Of a DNA stretch of 64,000 nt, positions 21,850 to 34,054 are shown piece by piece; position 1 is the stretch's first letter, and each line of letters begins with the position of its first letter. Under the pieces are notes generated by a model. That model had not been told where the DNA came from. It saw only the letters and a program-made list of their open reading frames with translations, and did not search any database. The translations under genes and the position numbers were made by a program. Source of the stretch: Heliopora coerulea. Its lineage: Eukaryota > Cnidaria > Anthozoa > Scleralcyonacea > Helioporidae. Location: the NCBI GenBank assembly GCA_030142905.1, contig JASJOG010000018.1, positions 1,488,001 to 1,552,000 of the forward strand. The letters run 5' to 3'.

Positions 21850-23700
21850 AGGATTATATCACTCCAACTGAAAGGTGTTTCTCTATTAAGGAGACAAATA
21901 GTACTAAAGTATATGATTTGATACAGTTGCTTTCGATACACAAGGCTACTGGCCTTGATGGGATATCTTGTAGACTACTGAAGGAAGCTTCTCAAATTAT
22001 TATTCCATCTTTAACCTTTATTATTAATTTATCCATCAGTAGTGGAATCTTTCCAAATGATTAGAAAGTAGCCAAAGTTAGGCCTGTTCATAAGGAGGGT
22101 GCTAAGTCAAATCGTGATAATTATTGTCCCATATCAGTTCTGCCAATAGTTAGTAAGATAATAGAAAAGATTGTATTCGAACAATTCTTTGAATATTTGC
22201 TCAATAATAATTTATTGGCCCATTCACAGCACGGATTTAGACCAAAACATTCTACCCTGACAACTCTTCTTTTATCTACATATAGATGGTATCAAAATAT
22301 TGATGAGGGATTACTAAATGGGGTTTTATTCCTAGATTTAAAAAAAGCCTTCGACACAGTTGACCATCAAATATTACTTGACAAACTTAAAATGTATGGA
22401 GTTGAATTCAATTCTCTCAAGTGGTTTAAATCTTACTTAACAGGCCGTACAAACATAGACAATGTACAAACATAGATGGTATTTTGTCTAATTATCTGCC
22501 TATTATTTGTGGGGTCCCCCAAGGCTCAGTTCTTGGACCTTTATTATTTTTATTTTACATAAATGATTTCCAATCTTGTCTTTCATCATCATCTATGATG
22601 ATGATGAAACTGATGATCATCATCATCTATGATGATGATGAACTAAAGAATGTTCAAATTTGGCTACAAGCAAATAAACTCACTTTAAATGTTAAAAAAT
22701 CGAAGTATCTAATTATTGCTAGTCAAAAACGCCTTAGTAGCCTTGACTACCATTTCAATATTGGAATAGATGGAATGTATATGGAAAGAGTCATTTCCTA
22801 CAAATATCTAGGTGTTGAAATTGATGAAGTGCTAAACTGGCAGGTACACGTTGATGGTCTATGTAAAAAGGTATCAACATGTCTTGGGGTCTTAATGCAA
22901 AATAGATGCCTAGTCCCTTATGATACATTGCTATTGATGTATAAAGCATTGGTACTACCTTACCTAGATTACTGTAGTGAAATATGGGGCTGTTTAGGAA
23001 AAACCCTATCTGACAAACTCCAAAAGCTTCAAAACAGGGCAATTAGAATTATAACTTTTTCTGATTATGATGTCAGTGCAGTCGATCTATTGCAATCCCT
23101 TGGATGGGATACTCTTGAACAATGTCGTAATAAGCAAATGGCAGTTAGTATTTATAAATCATTGAACCATTTGTATCCTGAAGAGCTTAATTTACTATTT
23201 GAAACAACCTCCCAGATTCATTCACATAGTCTGAGAGACAGCTCTAGCAATATCTTTATACCAAGGCCTTTGACAGAGACTGGAAAACGAACTTTTGGCT
23301 ACAGAGGGGCTGTTCTATGGAATGAGCTTTCTGATGTAACAAGGAATAGGCCGACTGTTCAGTCTTTTAAAAATTCTTTATAACTGTGGAGGGGCGATTC
23401 AGTGGAATTGGGCTTCCAATGTAATATAAGTTAAATTTTTAATATTTTAATGTACTTAGCATGGGTATGTGTGTATGTGTGTGCTTTTGCATTCATGGAT
23501 ATGTATGCTCATGTATGTGCGTGTAATGGCCTGTGTACAAATATTTTTTATATGGCCTGTGTACAAATATTTTTAATTTTGTCACAGGTTAATAATTTCT
23601 TTTTTATAGCACGGCTCATTGGAAGAGCATTTCTTTGAATGAAATGATATGGTGTGTGCTAATAATTTTTCATTTCTAATAAAACCTTATGAGGATGATG
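21850..23700 (+). pseudogene. L2-like retrotransposon, RT with its catalytic motif replaced by a GAT repeat
   Basis: Begins mid-protein around LLSIHKATGLDGISCRLLKE, with a stop where a Trp is usual (NDW to ND-stop near 22063). It continues with [34 protein letters not shown], a frame change near 22476, CGVPQGSVLGPLLFLFYIND, and then ATC/GAT repeats where the FADD motif should be (22586-22640). After this the protein reads ELKNVQIWLQANKLTLNVKK through RTFGYRGAVLWNELSD to 23383. A 3' region ending in GATGATGATGA at about 23693-23704 follows. It lacks the endonuclease. Confidence 0.88.
22586..22640. repeat. CAT/ATG trinucleotide inverted repeat inside the RT
   Basis: Alternating CATCATCATCTATGATGATG blocks form a self-complementary tract, about 55 bases, at the position of the RT catalytic Asp-Asp codons (GAT GAT). 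Confidence 0.85.
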
Positions 23701-23974
23701 ATGAATACATTTACAATTTTATCTACTTTATTAACTTGACCATGAGGTCTACTCTCAAAAGTGAAGTGATTTTAGCCTGAACAGAACTATCAATTATAAA
23801 AACAAACAAAGTAAAATTCCAAAACGAGTGACCTTGTGAGTGTCCACGTTCTGTAATTAACGTTACACAACAATGCCCATGGCCAAGGATTCCTATAAGT
23901 TTTACATAAGACAACAATTCCAAAGAGTTAAGCATGGTCACCATTTCCTGACGGGATTTTTTGGGGTTTTTTTT

Positions 23975-23990
23975 AATGATAATAATAATT

Positions 23991-24022
<32 letters not shown>
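23975..24022. repeat. (AAT)n microsatellite
   Basis: About 15 AAT units followed by GGGCACTGGAG, the beginning of a GC-richer block to 24960 that looks like non-coding ends of the NeSL/R2-like family. Confidence 0.85.
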
Positions 24023-24023
<1 letters not shown>

Positions 24024-24854
24024 TGGGCACTGGAGTAGGACAAGCACAGCTTCAGCCTACTACGGGAATGTGGATGCTCCCGCCTACCAGAGTCCAGGGT
24101 GGCACCTTTGGCAAGTGCCAGCAACCCCTTAGCCAAGGGTAGATAAGACTCTTTAGCTTTGGATGGCAATTTATCTAGGAGAAGGAAACTCTGACATAAA
24201 ACCAGAAGTAGGTAGGCAGGACATTGATTTGGAGCCAGTGACCTCCATAAAACGAGCAGGCTTTAATGAGATGACCTAGGGAGTGGCATCCCTGCCTTGC
24301 CAGCTGGGTAGACAGGTAGCTGAAAGCCTCGGCTTGCTTTAATTGGCTGGCAGCTGCAAGTACACTACCTTCAGGTGTTGGCAAACCTGCCCTGTTAGCC
24401 CAAGGACTAGAAGAAAATCTGTACAGCAGGCTGATGCCCCTGACCTTAGTTGGTTGAGGATGAACCAGCCTTTAATGCTGAAACAGATCTGCACTAGTCT
24501 AAGAATAAAACAACATTCAGACTTAACCCTTGCAGTGGCATGCCTAAACTTACCTTAACTGGTTGGAAGTGCAAGAGTGTACTGTTAAGGTCAAACTGGA
24601 TATACGCATTGGGGAGTACTTTCAGGGACTTTAAAGGGCTGTACATCCCTTACTCCTTCCTGACTGGATAAGTTGGGCGAGTAAGGGCTGGCCCAGTGGG
24701 TGTTTCTTAAAATCTATATTAATGGTAAAATTTCCTTTCCCCACAAGTTCCCTGAAATGTGCAATGTCTGTTGCGGCCTTACCTGGTGGGATGCTGGGAG
24801 CCCGTAGCAGGCTGAGACCCCTTCCACTGTCCTTAACTGGGTGGTGTGGGAGTT

Positions 24855-24890
<36 letters not shown>

Positions 24891-24970
24891 CTGGGACCCC
24901 GTAGCAGGCTGAGACCCCTTCCACTGTCCTTAGTTGGGTGGTGTGCGAGTTGAGTCCAACAACACGCAAC
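24024..24970 (+). other. Non-coding ends of an NeSL/R2-like element with a duplicated unit
   Basis: No protein is recognisable. A unit of about 65 bases (GCTGGGA, CCCGTAGCAGGCTGAGACCC, CTTCCACTGTCCTTA, CTGGGTGGTGTG) occurs at 24790-24853 and again at 24890-24945, separated by an (AAT)n tract at 24857-24890. Words of this unit recur at 13640-13690 next to the RT-bearing copy, which ties it to that family. Confidence 0.4.
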
Positions 24971-25271
24971 CCTGTTGGCTGTCATTCCTCCTTATACCTC
25001 AATCACCACAATGGTAAAGAATGGTATTAAATCCAAACGTGGACAAATTTTCTCTGCAACTTACCTGCCCAACACTTAGGGCAAAAACTGCCTTAGGAGT
25101 TTACGTATCGTCCACAAAAACTGCAAAACATTTTCCAGATTCAAATTTTCTTATTCTTTTGCCTGCTAGATTCCAAATTACGAGGACGACAAACTAAGAA
25201 CCCGAGTTAGAGGATCCGAGCTGGGATCCGAGTTGGGATACGGATTCAGATTAGAACTCGGACTCGAGTCG

Positions 25272-25402
25272 AGATTAGGGTTAGGGTTAGCGTTTGGGTT
25301 AGGGATAGGGTTAGGGTAAGGTTAGGGTAAGATTAGGGTTATGGTTAGGGTTAGGGTGAGGTTAGGGTTAGGGTTGGGATTATGATTAGGGTTTGGGTAA
25401 GG
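25272..25402 (+). repeat. Interstitial telomere-like (TTAGGG)n tract
   Basis: Degenerate GGGTTAGGGTTA units (about 20, with variants such as GGGTAAG, GTTTGG and GATTAG). Cnidarian telomeres use TTAGGG. The tract is internal and decayed, so it is old or arose by end-joining repair rather than marking a present chromosome end. Confidence 0.9.
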
Positions 25403-25452
25403 TCCTGACGTTGGTACGAAGTGATCACATAATCGATGAGATACCCTTTTAG

Positions 25453-25840
25453 GGACTGATTACATGGAGAATTTTAGGCAAAGCTGAAATTGCAGCCCGA
25501 TTAACCGGGATGAGATTTCAGCTCGGCCTTCTGATAAAATACTTGATAAACGGAGCTTGTGATTGCAAGAAGAAGGCTTCACACCGGTTTGAGCTACCCA
25601 GGCTGAAAATTTCAGCTAGGTTGACCGGGTTGGAAAATCACACGTAATCATCAGCCCGCGTTGAAAAGATGATTGACAGGTGTGGGTGGATGCAAATTGC
25701 CAAAACAACGGAGGCTACCGACCAATTCCTGCCTGGGTTCACTTCCGATTTCAGTTTCAGCCCGGGCGGAAGTATTTGATGTAATCGAGACTTTTTTCAA
25801 CCCGGTCTGCCGGGTTGAAATTTTCTCATGTAATCAGCCT
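25453..25840. mobile_element. DNA-transposon MITE
   Basis: Ends are inverted: GGACTGATTACATGGAGAAT at the left and, inverted from the right, AGGCTGATTACATGAGAAAA. The subterminal CCCGATTAACCGGG, CAACCCGG and CCGGGTTG repeats resemble binding sites. There is no coding capacity. Confidence 0.75.
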
Positions 25841-25879
25841 CATCGGCAGCCAATTTTATCAGCCCAAAACTCAGCGTAG

Positions 25880-27545
25880 CCGGGAGCGAAGATAAAACCC
25901 TGGGTACGAGGTTTAGTGAACGGATTTTAGTCCGCAGTTTTCATTGGTTTAGAAATCAAACATATGATTGGTTAAAAATTTCTAGTATAAATATGGTTTG
26001 TATCCTACTTCGCACGTGGACACAGAGAAGATTTGTTACGAAGCAACGTGCGGAGAGGTTCGTTGAAGATTTCGTTATCGAACTCTTTGATGAGTCGTCT
26101 CATCAAACTATTGGCTTCGGGGAAAGTCCCCGGACATTAGGTAGAGAGTACCTGCCGTAGACGGCTGCTGTCTGTCCTGTTGTTCAATGGCCAAGATACC
26201 GTCAATGGTGGAGTCGAACGAAAGGAAGATGTTTCGTCAAAGCAAAGTTATACAGATGGCCAGCTGAATTGAGTTGGTTCAACATAATGGGGCTTACTCT
26301 TGCTGTGTCCACCACCTTTTTAAATATGAGAAAGAATAACGAATGAAATTACTCGATGTGTTAGTCCATACAGAGTTTATGACAGTTACTTCGCCACGTG
26401 GTTATCACTCTCATGCTTTAACTCCGTGATTGACTGTAGTCTCATTTTGTCAGTTCTTTCTCGGAATTAGCTATCATACTGCAAGATCGCACTTCCAATG
26501 TTAAAATGTTTAACTGGATGGAGAACTGCTGAGAAGAAGTTGGAGATTGTCTTATTAGGACGACAAATTAGACGAGGTCGGTCGTGGTGCTTTGTGGTAT
26601 GAAATTCACCTGTTTATCTTGATAGATAGATTGACTGTTGGGTCAGTTATTGAGTATAGATTTATCAAATTTCGTGTTACACAATGCTTGTACGCTAGAG
26701 AGTGGTACACGCTATAATTTTCTCTGATTACCATGCTCTTCAGAATCTGACTCAGAGGATCAATTCAAGTGTAGTCCCCCCACCCCCTAAGGGAGGACTA
26801 CACTTGAATCACCTAGTTGGGTCATTTAAGTATAGTTCCCCCAAAGCTTTATCATATATCGTGAAATCAAACAAAACCTTTTATTTAATATTAACAATCA
26901 CAAACTTTTTGGCCTAAACAGAATTTTGTATCTGAATAAATTACTTCTTAATAAATAGCATTAATTATTAAACCAAATGTCTTGTTTGGGAAATCAAATC
27001 CTGTCAACCTTGACCAGCTCTGTTGAGTTTCATGGGAACCCATTTCAAAGCCTATTCGAAATTTTCAGTTCAATCATGATTTATTGTGGCTACCATGTTA
27101 CCATACAAATAGATCATATTTTGGATCAATGACTCATAAGCCATCCATCCATTATATAAAGACCTGAAATGTTTATCAATGGGCAAGAGCAGACCAGTGA
27201 GAACAAGTTCAAAGCAATATTGGACAAAATTGCATAGCAATATGGTGTCCGATAGATGGATGACAATAATAATAAACTTGTTCCTTTGGGAACCAACACA
27301 AACTTCGAGGCAACTCATTGCTATGTGCTCTCTTATTTTGATATGATATTGTGAAGGGCAGTACCAGATTTTTGATTTCGTTGGAGAAACTTGTAACCTG
27401 AATTCAGATATTAGCAGATAACAATATCCATAGCAAGTTTCAACATCTATGTCAGATTTTTAATTTTGACCACTTTATTTATCACTTAAATGGAGTTATT
27501 AGTCAATGTTTGTATCAATACACATGACAAAATTATAATCTAACA
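25880..27545. other. No gene recognised
   Basis: Contains a TATAAATA-like box at 25986 with CG-rich sequence after it and a GGGGAAAGTCCCCGG mini-hairpin at 26119-26134, but no ORF longer than 71 codons. A non-coding transcript cannot be excluded. At 26770-26812 there is a short inverted repeat around CCCCCACCCCC (AAGTGTAGTC with GACTACACTT). Confidence 0.3.
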
Positions 27546-27551
27546 TTTTGT

Positions 27552-27638
27552 TGCTTAAGATGCAACATCATCAGAGAATTAGACATAATACGATGATCAT
27601 CGTATTATGTCTCATTCTCTGATGTTGCATCTTAAGCA
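27552..27638. repeat. Near-perfect 87-bp palindrome holding two inverted hammerhead-like modules
   Basis: Arms TGCTTAAGATGCAACATCA and TGATGTTGCATCTTAAGCA extend inward through GAGAAT, AGACATAATACGATGATCAT. The right arm reads CTGATG, a TTGC/GCAA stem and GAAACGTTAGATC (GAAA at 27641); the left arm inverted reads CTGATGATGTTGC. The right module ends with the same CGTTAGATC word as the one at 237-270. Confidence 0.9.
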
Positions 27639-27699
27639 AGGAAACGTTAGATCTTAATAAACCTTTTGACACAAATATGCTTGTCTTAAGAATTTTTTG

Positions 27700-29600
27700 C
27701 CTGGCCTTGATTTTCATCATTTGAATACGTTTTCCGCCTGGTTCTTCAATTACATCGATTCTAAAGAAATTATAATCATGGCCTGGGGAATGAAGGCCTT
27801 GTTCAAACTACAGGTGTAGGTGCCCTTGCACTGTGCATGAACACAGGCAGTAATGTGAATGCATCCTTTGTCCTATTGCCCAACTGGTGGGTCAATTCTA
27901 TTACACAATGCCACTTACCTGCTTTGCTGTTTAAAAGAATGAAGAAAATGCACAGTAAGAATTTCCTTTGTTGTTTAATATCACCTTCTTGAAGTATAAA
28001 GGGAAAAACAAAGAATTAAGGAATCTTTTAGTTCTTTTTAAAAATGAAGGACAAGAAGGGCCAGTCATATAGCTAGGACATATCTAGCAGGAGGCCTTGA
28101 GTAGCTGTCAGCAAATTTGGGGAGTCAATGTCAAGTACAGATTTTAGGAAGTGCCTATCAAACACTCAAATATGTCATTTGGAATCTGTAATTTGGAAAG
28201 TGTCCAGCTTTATATAGGTTGATTATTACATTACTCTAAAAGTAGGTGTGACCCAGTAAATTCTTAGGGGTACCAGAGTCCCCTTGGGCCACCATGGTAG
28301 TTATGCCAGTGTGAAGGGTAAGTTAGGCTTCAATTGATAGTCTCCAAACTGAAAGGATAGTATTGGGAAATTGTGGTTAGGTAAAGGTGCTAGTCTGCCC
28401 ACAAATTCAATTGACTTTGGGACTGTTTAAGCAGATAGTTCAAAAGTATGTACAGCACCATTAAAAACATTTACTTACCATTGGTTTTGAAACCAATGGA
28501 GTTTGTGCAAATATCCAAAGATTATTAGAAATCACCCAGAAATTTTAAAAATACATTATAAAATAATTTTCCAAGATAAAGAACAACCATGTGAAATTGT
28601 ACTGGTTGAGACCACTAGTGCTCCAATAACTTTGGCCCTGGCTTCTTATTTGCTGATACATTATTTGACAATACAATAATGGGAGGCTAAATGCTTTGAA
28701 GAAGAGGGCTGGAAATGTCCATGATACCATAGAATACAAACAACAAGCATTTTTAATTTCTGTGCCTGAGCACCATGCCAGACACCTGTTCTGAACCAGG
28801 CCTAAATTCCCATATGTATTGAACTACTTACCTTGCTTATCTATCCCTGCAGTCCAGATGTTAAGAGATAACTCCATTTCATAACATACACTTGTAACAT
28901 ATGTAATTCTGATTTTTCCTCTATGATCCCTAGACTGAAATCAATGTCTTCCTACATATATATCTTTTTTATGTGGCCGTGTTGGTGGCACTGTGGTAGG
29001 AGACATGTATTTCAGTTTAGTTACAGGTGATAGGATTACCTATGCCTTGTATGAAATACAGCAATTCCTTAATTACTTGCCAGCATAATTTTTTTGTTTC
29101 CCTCCTGCCATATATTGAAATTTCTTGTCCTATTGGTAAAGGAGATGTATCCTTATTTACTTGGTATAAACTACATGCCTGGGTAAATGATACCCATTCC
29201 AGCCATGAACACTCAAAGCCAGTAGTCATTGGCCTACTGAATTTTAATTTGCATTAATTAGCACTAAATGGCAGGCATAGCAGGCCACTTATCTAAAATT
29301 ACCTCAGGGAAATCATAGAGATGAAACAAGGAGCCATTTTATTTTAACAGGAGGGTGATGTCATTGCCTGAAACCATTTCAAAATATGAGTAGCATGCCC
29401 TTCATGTTTGTTGCTATTCTATACCTGGCCTTAAAAATTTTGCCTCTTTATTGAATTAGCCCATCTCTGCTAGCTATAGCTCTGCTGAGAACAATGAAAA
29501 GCATTATTTGATGTGCTGCATGACTTACAAATGAACAATGAATTGCAACATACCTACTGTATAATAGTCTGTTTTCCAAGGAGCCATATGGAAATTTACA
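27700..29600. other. No gene recognised
   Basis: AT-rich unique-looking sequence; the longest frames (64-76 codons) overlap on opposite strands and show no motif. Confidence 0.35.
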
Positions 29601-29754
29601 TAATTATTCACTTATTAATTTAAAATTATTATATGTCTAAGATAACAATTATTACGTTCACTTGTTGGATATTATTAAAATTACTTTGGAAATATTTAAA
29701 GACCTTATGCTTAAGCACTAGTCCATCTGTCTTTGAGTAGAACCCTAAAATGCC

Positions 29755-30654
29755 TTAGGGGAATGTTGGTGGCCTTAAAAGATCTTGGTAGGTCATTCCT
29801 TTTTTTAGCCCCAGAATAACTAATACTTTTTTGAGAAAATTTGTTTTGGGCTTATCTAAAGCATAATCAAAGTTATTATTCCGTAAGCGGTATGTTTGAT
29901 TATTTGGCACTTTGAAAAGGTTAGAAGTACTTTCCAGATATTCTCCTTTCCTTACTTTGTACATAAATACAGCTTTGTTGTCTTCCCTTCTCTCCACCAA
30001 TAGTTGCCAATTTAATTCTCTAATGATCGCAATAGATCTAAATTCATGTGATTTACCAGTAATGACTCGTGCAGCCCTGTTTTGCATTTTTTGTAGTTTT
30101 TCAAGTAAATAGTTATCGCAGGTATTCCAAACAAGGCTACAATAGTCAAAATATGGCAAAACAATTGCATTCTAGACTGAGATCAGTGTCTCTTGTGGTA
30201 CGAAAGCTTTCATACGCCTGATCATCCGTATACCCTTAGACATCTTACTAACTATATTATTTAAATGGGATTTCCATTTAAGTTGGTCATCGACTATGAC
30301 TCCCAGTGTTTTGGTTTCTTTCACCCTATATATTCTACTTCCTCCAAGTTTAAGATCAGGGTCATTATTAATATTGTTTAGTCTTTGTCTAGATCCAACG
30401 ATCATGTATACAGTTTTTTCTTTATTTACAGTTAGTTTATTAGTCAGCAACCATTGGTGTATATGTTCCAAGTCTTCATTTAAATTTGTTTCAATATCAG
30501 CAATAGAGGGACCGCTTGTTCTTAAATTAGTGTCGTCAGCGAACATACTAGCTGTGGATTTACGTAAGCAGTTAGGCAAATCATTAATGTAGATAAGAAA
30601 TAACAGTGGCCCCAAATTTGAGCTTTGTGGGACACCACATCGAATGATTCTCAA
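29755..30654 (-). pseudogene. L2-like retrotransposon, RT palm to C-terminus
   Basis: Minus-strand reading CGVPQSSNLGPLLFLIYIND, SMFADDTNLRTSG (catalytic DD intact), HIHQWLLTNKLTVNKEKTVY, KTLGVIVDDQLKWKSH, then an in-frame TAG at 30174-30172 where a Tyr codon is usual, then AIVLPYFDYCSLVWN, LQKMQNRAARVITG and LRNNNFDYALDKPKTNFLKK. 5'-truncated at the VPQG box, exactly where a hAT fragment (30650-30774) begins. Confidence 0.9.
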
Positions 30655-30774
30655 CTCTAAATGACTACTGAAAATGCGTTTGCCGTTTGTTCAGGTAACC
30701 CGATTTAGGCTAAGTCTTGTCGGAAATTTTTCAAATCTCGCTCCCTCTCCAGAAATTGTTACATACGCCGCTGT
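30650..30774. mobile_element. Right-end fragment of the 8839-9568 hAT family
   Basis: Nearly identical to 9439-9568 (TCTCAACTCTAAATGACTAC through TTTGCCGTTTGTTCAGGTAA to the CGCCGCTG end). The left part is absent; the break coincides with the 5' end of the L2 copy. Confidence 0.85.
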
Positions 30775-30937
30775 GTGACAGAAACCTTTGATTTCTTATT
30801 AATTAGTCTAATTTTAATGGTACCCAGGCCTTAGTTTCACAAATATTTGCACACCACTGAGGAAGGTTGGAATGAACACAATTACTCATAACTGTGGGGA
30901 TTTACAGGTTTAAGAACCAAGTACACAAAGCTGTACA

Positions 30938-32323
30938 CAGTGGCGGTTTTAGAACATTTTAACCAGGGGGGTCAATTAGGCATGAAGTATGCGGCCCCGA
31001 AGGCGCGAGGCGTTTTAGCTAGGGGGTCCGGTGGCATGCTCCCCCGGAAAGTTTTGAAATTCTAGAGTCTTAGAAAGGCCATTTCCCGGGTTTTGGGAGA
31101 GGTTTTGGCAATTTTAAGGGTTAGAAAATCTTTAAATCGCTATAGAATTAAAATTTCAACTTTGTTGCATGTATGGGGGTTTTGAACTCCTCCCTTGGCA
31201 AGGACACTTGGGCTAATACTTAGGTTTTTATCGACTGTGCTAGTGAAAGTAGCACTTTATGCTACTAGCACTGCTCGTTTTTAACCAAAATTATGCTAAA
31301 GTTATGCTCGTTTTTCAAAATTATGCTTCTTTTTCTGAAATTATGCTTTCACAAATTAACTTTAGAAGCTCGAGATTAAATACTTGTTGGGTTTTTTTTT
31401 TATGTAGCCGAAAGAAAGCAAAACATCTCATTGTTCGCAATGTTGTCTAGCTTTTAATAGATTGCTCCTTATCTCCTGAAATGTTTTAAATACATCACAA
31501 AACTGCACTGATGGTTTGCTATCATAATTAGTGCCCTCAAAAAGTTCCCTGCTGCATTACACTTGCTTGCAAGTAATCAAGTTAAAGAATATTCATTGAA
31601 TCAAACAGAATGGTTGGGAAAAAAAACAAATAACAGCAGTTCAGTTAAATTTAACCATTTCGTTTTGACCTTGAGAGCGTGGACTGGATCGGAACTAAAG
31701 TTCCAGTGAACCACAGGCGCCTAGACTAAGGCCTACTAAGAGACAGAATTTAACAAGACTGAACAAAGCTTATAAATTAACTCAATATAAGCAAGATGTG
31801 AATTACTGGAGAGTTATGGCCCAAGTAATGTGCTCTGTAACTGTAAAAATATGTAGGATGTGCTAGCAGTGCTACTTCCACAAAAAATGGCAAAAATGTG
31901 CTCGTTTTCCCAAAATATGCCAAAAATGTGCTAGCACAATCGATAAAAGCCTACTAATACTTCTACAGCCCAGTGGATACTTGCACCCAGTGAAGAACTG
32001 CTGCAAGCAGCGTTCAAGCAAGCGTACATCATTTGTTACACTTGCCTAAACGAGACTTTGTTCAACTTTAAACGGGAACGTTATCTACGGTGCAATTTGA
32101 GAAGTGAACCATTAGAAGCGAACCAGGCGGCATTAACGCAAAAATGTTGCAAATCTCTACTTGGGTAACTATTTAATACTGAGGAATGCTAAGCAAGACT
32201 ATGTTTGTTTGCAACTTCTGTTTAGCATGTATTGTACTAGCTATTACTTGGAGAAACTTTACAACCATTTTGAAAAACTTGCATTTGGAGGGGCCATGGC
32301 CCCCCCCCATAGAGCCTCCACTG
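30938..32323. mobile_element. hAT non-autonomous element with perfect 8-bp target duplication
   Basis: Left end CAGTGGCGGTTTTAGAAC, right end inverted CAGTGGAGGCTCTATGGG. GCTGTACA flanks both sides (30930-30937 and 32324-32331). No transposase is seen. A second element (31222-31952) is nested in it. Confidence 0.9.
31222..31952. mobile_element. Nested transposon with 9-bp target duplication
   Basis: Inverted ends AGG(T/C)TTTTATCGA(C/T)TGTGCTAG; CTAATACTT precedes the left end (31213-31221) and, after one extra base, follows the right end (31954-31962). A 9-bp duplication fits the Mutator superfamily. ATGCT/GTGCTCG words recur in both arms. No transposase. Confidence 0.75.
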
Positions 32324-32480
32324 GCTGTACATGTATGTGATATTTCATGTGTGTAAGGTTTTGTTGTTTGATGATATGCTGTTATGGAATCTGGACTGTC
32401 AGTTTTCTGTTAAAAAGTATATATGGATTTTAAAAGCATTAAAAGGTGCCTGGGATATTGACTTGCCATTAAAAAATTGC

Positions 32481-32597
32481 TTTAACCTTTTAACGCCTGA
32501 TTTTGTTTTCTTTTGCTCTTTGTTTTTCCTTTGTTTTCTCACTGATTCTTTTGTTCTTGGGTGTCCAATATACAGGACACTGGGCATTAAAAGGTTA
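32481..32597. mobile_element. Short TTAA-flanked MITE
   Basis: Ends TTAACCTTTTAACGCC and, inverted from the right, TTAACCTTTTAATGCC; both start with TTAA, the target of piggyBac- and Kolobok-type elements. The inside is T-rich with GTGTCC and GGACAC near the right arm. Confidence 0.65.
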
Positions 32598-32619
32598 AGA
32601 ATGCACTAAAAGTATAATA

Positions 32620-33780
32620 ACTTAAAATTCAAGGTAGATGCAGCAAATAAGTCATTGAGAAACTAACTGGCAGCAAATTGCAGGAGCCTGTTCGTTTACC
32701 AGTGGTGTATAATTGTCTTTATTTGTAAAAGATGGCTCCATCATTTAATTAAACTCTTCTCTTTAGAAGTTCTTCAAGGTCCACCCCCTACGTGTCCAGT
32801 TTAACGAAGAACGACATTGAAATGATTCGTTAACTCGAATATGAACTTTATTGCTTGCTTACGTGCTTACGTCTCTACATCCTAAAACCTGATAATTAAA
32901 CATAGAGGGGTTCGCCACACCCTGATCACACCCTAACATCCAGTGTTGCTACAGAAGGAAACTGAGATACCAGGAAAGAACCTGCAGTATTTTCAAATGA
33001 GACCAATATGTATACGTTGTTATAAATTATGTGGGTATGAAGCTGTAGGCCTTGCCAAATGTCAATCCAAATTCAGCATACGTGTCGCAAACAGGCGATA
33101 TCACCATACCCTCCTTATGCAGTTTACTGTACATTTTCCTGAGAAGAGTATAATAAAGTGTACAAGTTTTTGCGTTTGTTGCAGTTTATTATGTTTTCCT
33201 GTTTTTTACAATTTTATTTGATTGGTTAAAACATTGAGAGAACTTTCGCCCCCCTTTCCCATATCGTACTCCATAACTTTCTCAGTTGTTGGTATTATTG
33301 GAATTGTTAGTTAAGAGTTGGGGTTTGAGCCAGTGTCATTGTTGGTCAAAAATCCTGGTAGTTATTCACACTGCAGTTATGGAGTATTTCCACTGGGAAA
33401 AGTTTTTGTGAAATCTGAAAATTTCCTCCCAGAATGGACCTTAAGCCTGCGTAGTTCAGTCTTTCTATTTCCTCGGCCAAAAAATTCTTTTCTGAGAAAG
33501 TTGCAACAGTTTTATTTGCGCATTTTGCTGATGCTCGTGGGAAAGGTTTTCGCGAGGACTATTTGAACAAAATTTCTCAGGGGAAATATATTCACGCCAG
33601 GTAAACGAATTAGGTTTCATAGGAGTAAATCAATAATGATATCGTTTTGTTAAGCGGGATGTTTGTCAATAATGATTTGATATCAAAAGTGGACATGGTG
33701 ACTTGATGAATTTAAGAAGCTTTTGGGGTTTGAAGCAACTCACTTTACGAACATGTTAATGGTGTTGCGTTGTTTTCTTT
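32620..33780. other. No gene recognised
   Basis: AT-rich, with short frames on the plus strand only (92 and 82 codons) lacking motifs or splice context. Confidence 0.3.
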
Positions 33781-33798
33781 TATTTCGATCCTCGGCTG

Positions 33799-33900
33799 AT
33801 GTTCTTCACTCAAATTAACTATATAAATTCACAACATGCTAATATTAAATTTACGCACGAAATCGAGAATAACAATACCTTGCCATTTCTTGACAGCAAA
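33799..33900 (+). pseudogene. Penelope-like element RT fragment
   Basis: The frame YINSQHANIKFTHEIENNNT followed by LPFLDSKI matches the conserved RT segment of Penelope-like elements (N-x-x-H-x-N-I-K-F-T, E-x-x-N-x-x-L-P-F-L-D). Only about 35 residues remain. It supports Penelope-like elements as the source of the fold-backs and hammerhead-like modules elsewhere in the window. Confidence 0.75.
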
Positions 33901-34054
33901 ATACTGCTCTGTTTTGCGCAAGTTTATTTCTTGAAACATGCTTTTTACTTCATCCTAAAACTTCAGCTGCACTTACGTTTTAAATTTATTTCTCTTTAGC
34001 TCATACTGTCTCTCATAGTCTTCAAATGGCTATCTTTAAAACCCAGGTCAGGGA

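Noticed and set aside
27070..29260. Several 64-82-codon frames on both strands
   Set aside because: Overlapping opposite frames in AT-rich sequence without motifs; no evidence for exons.
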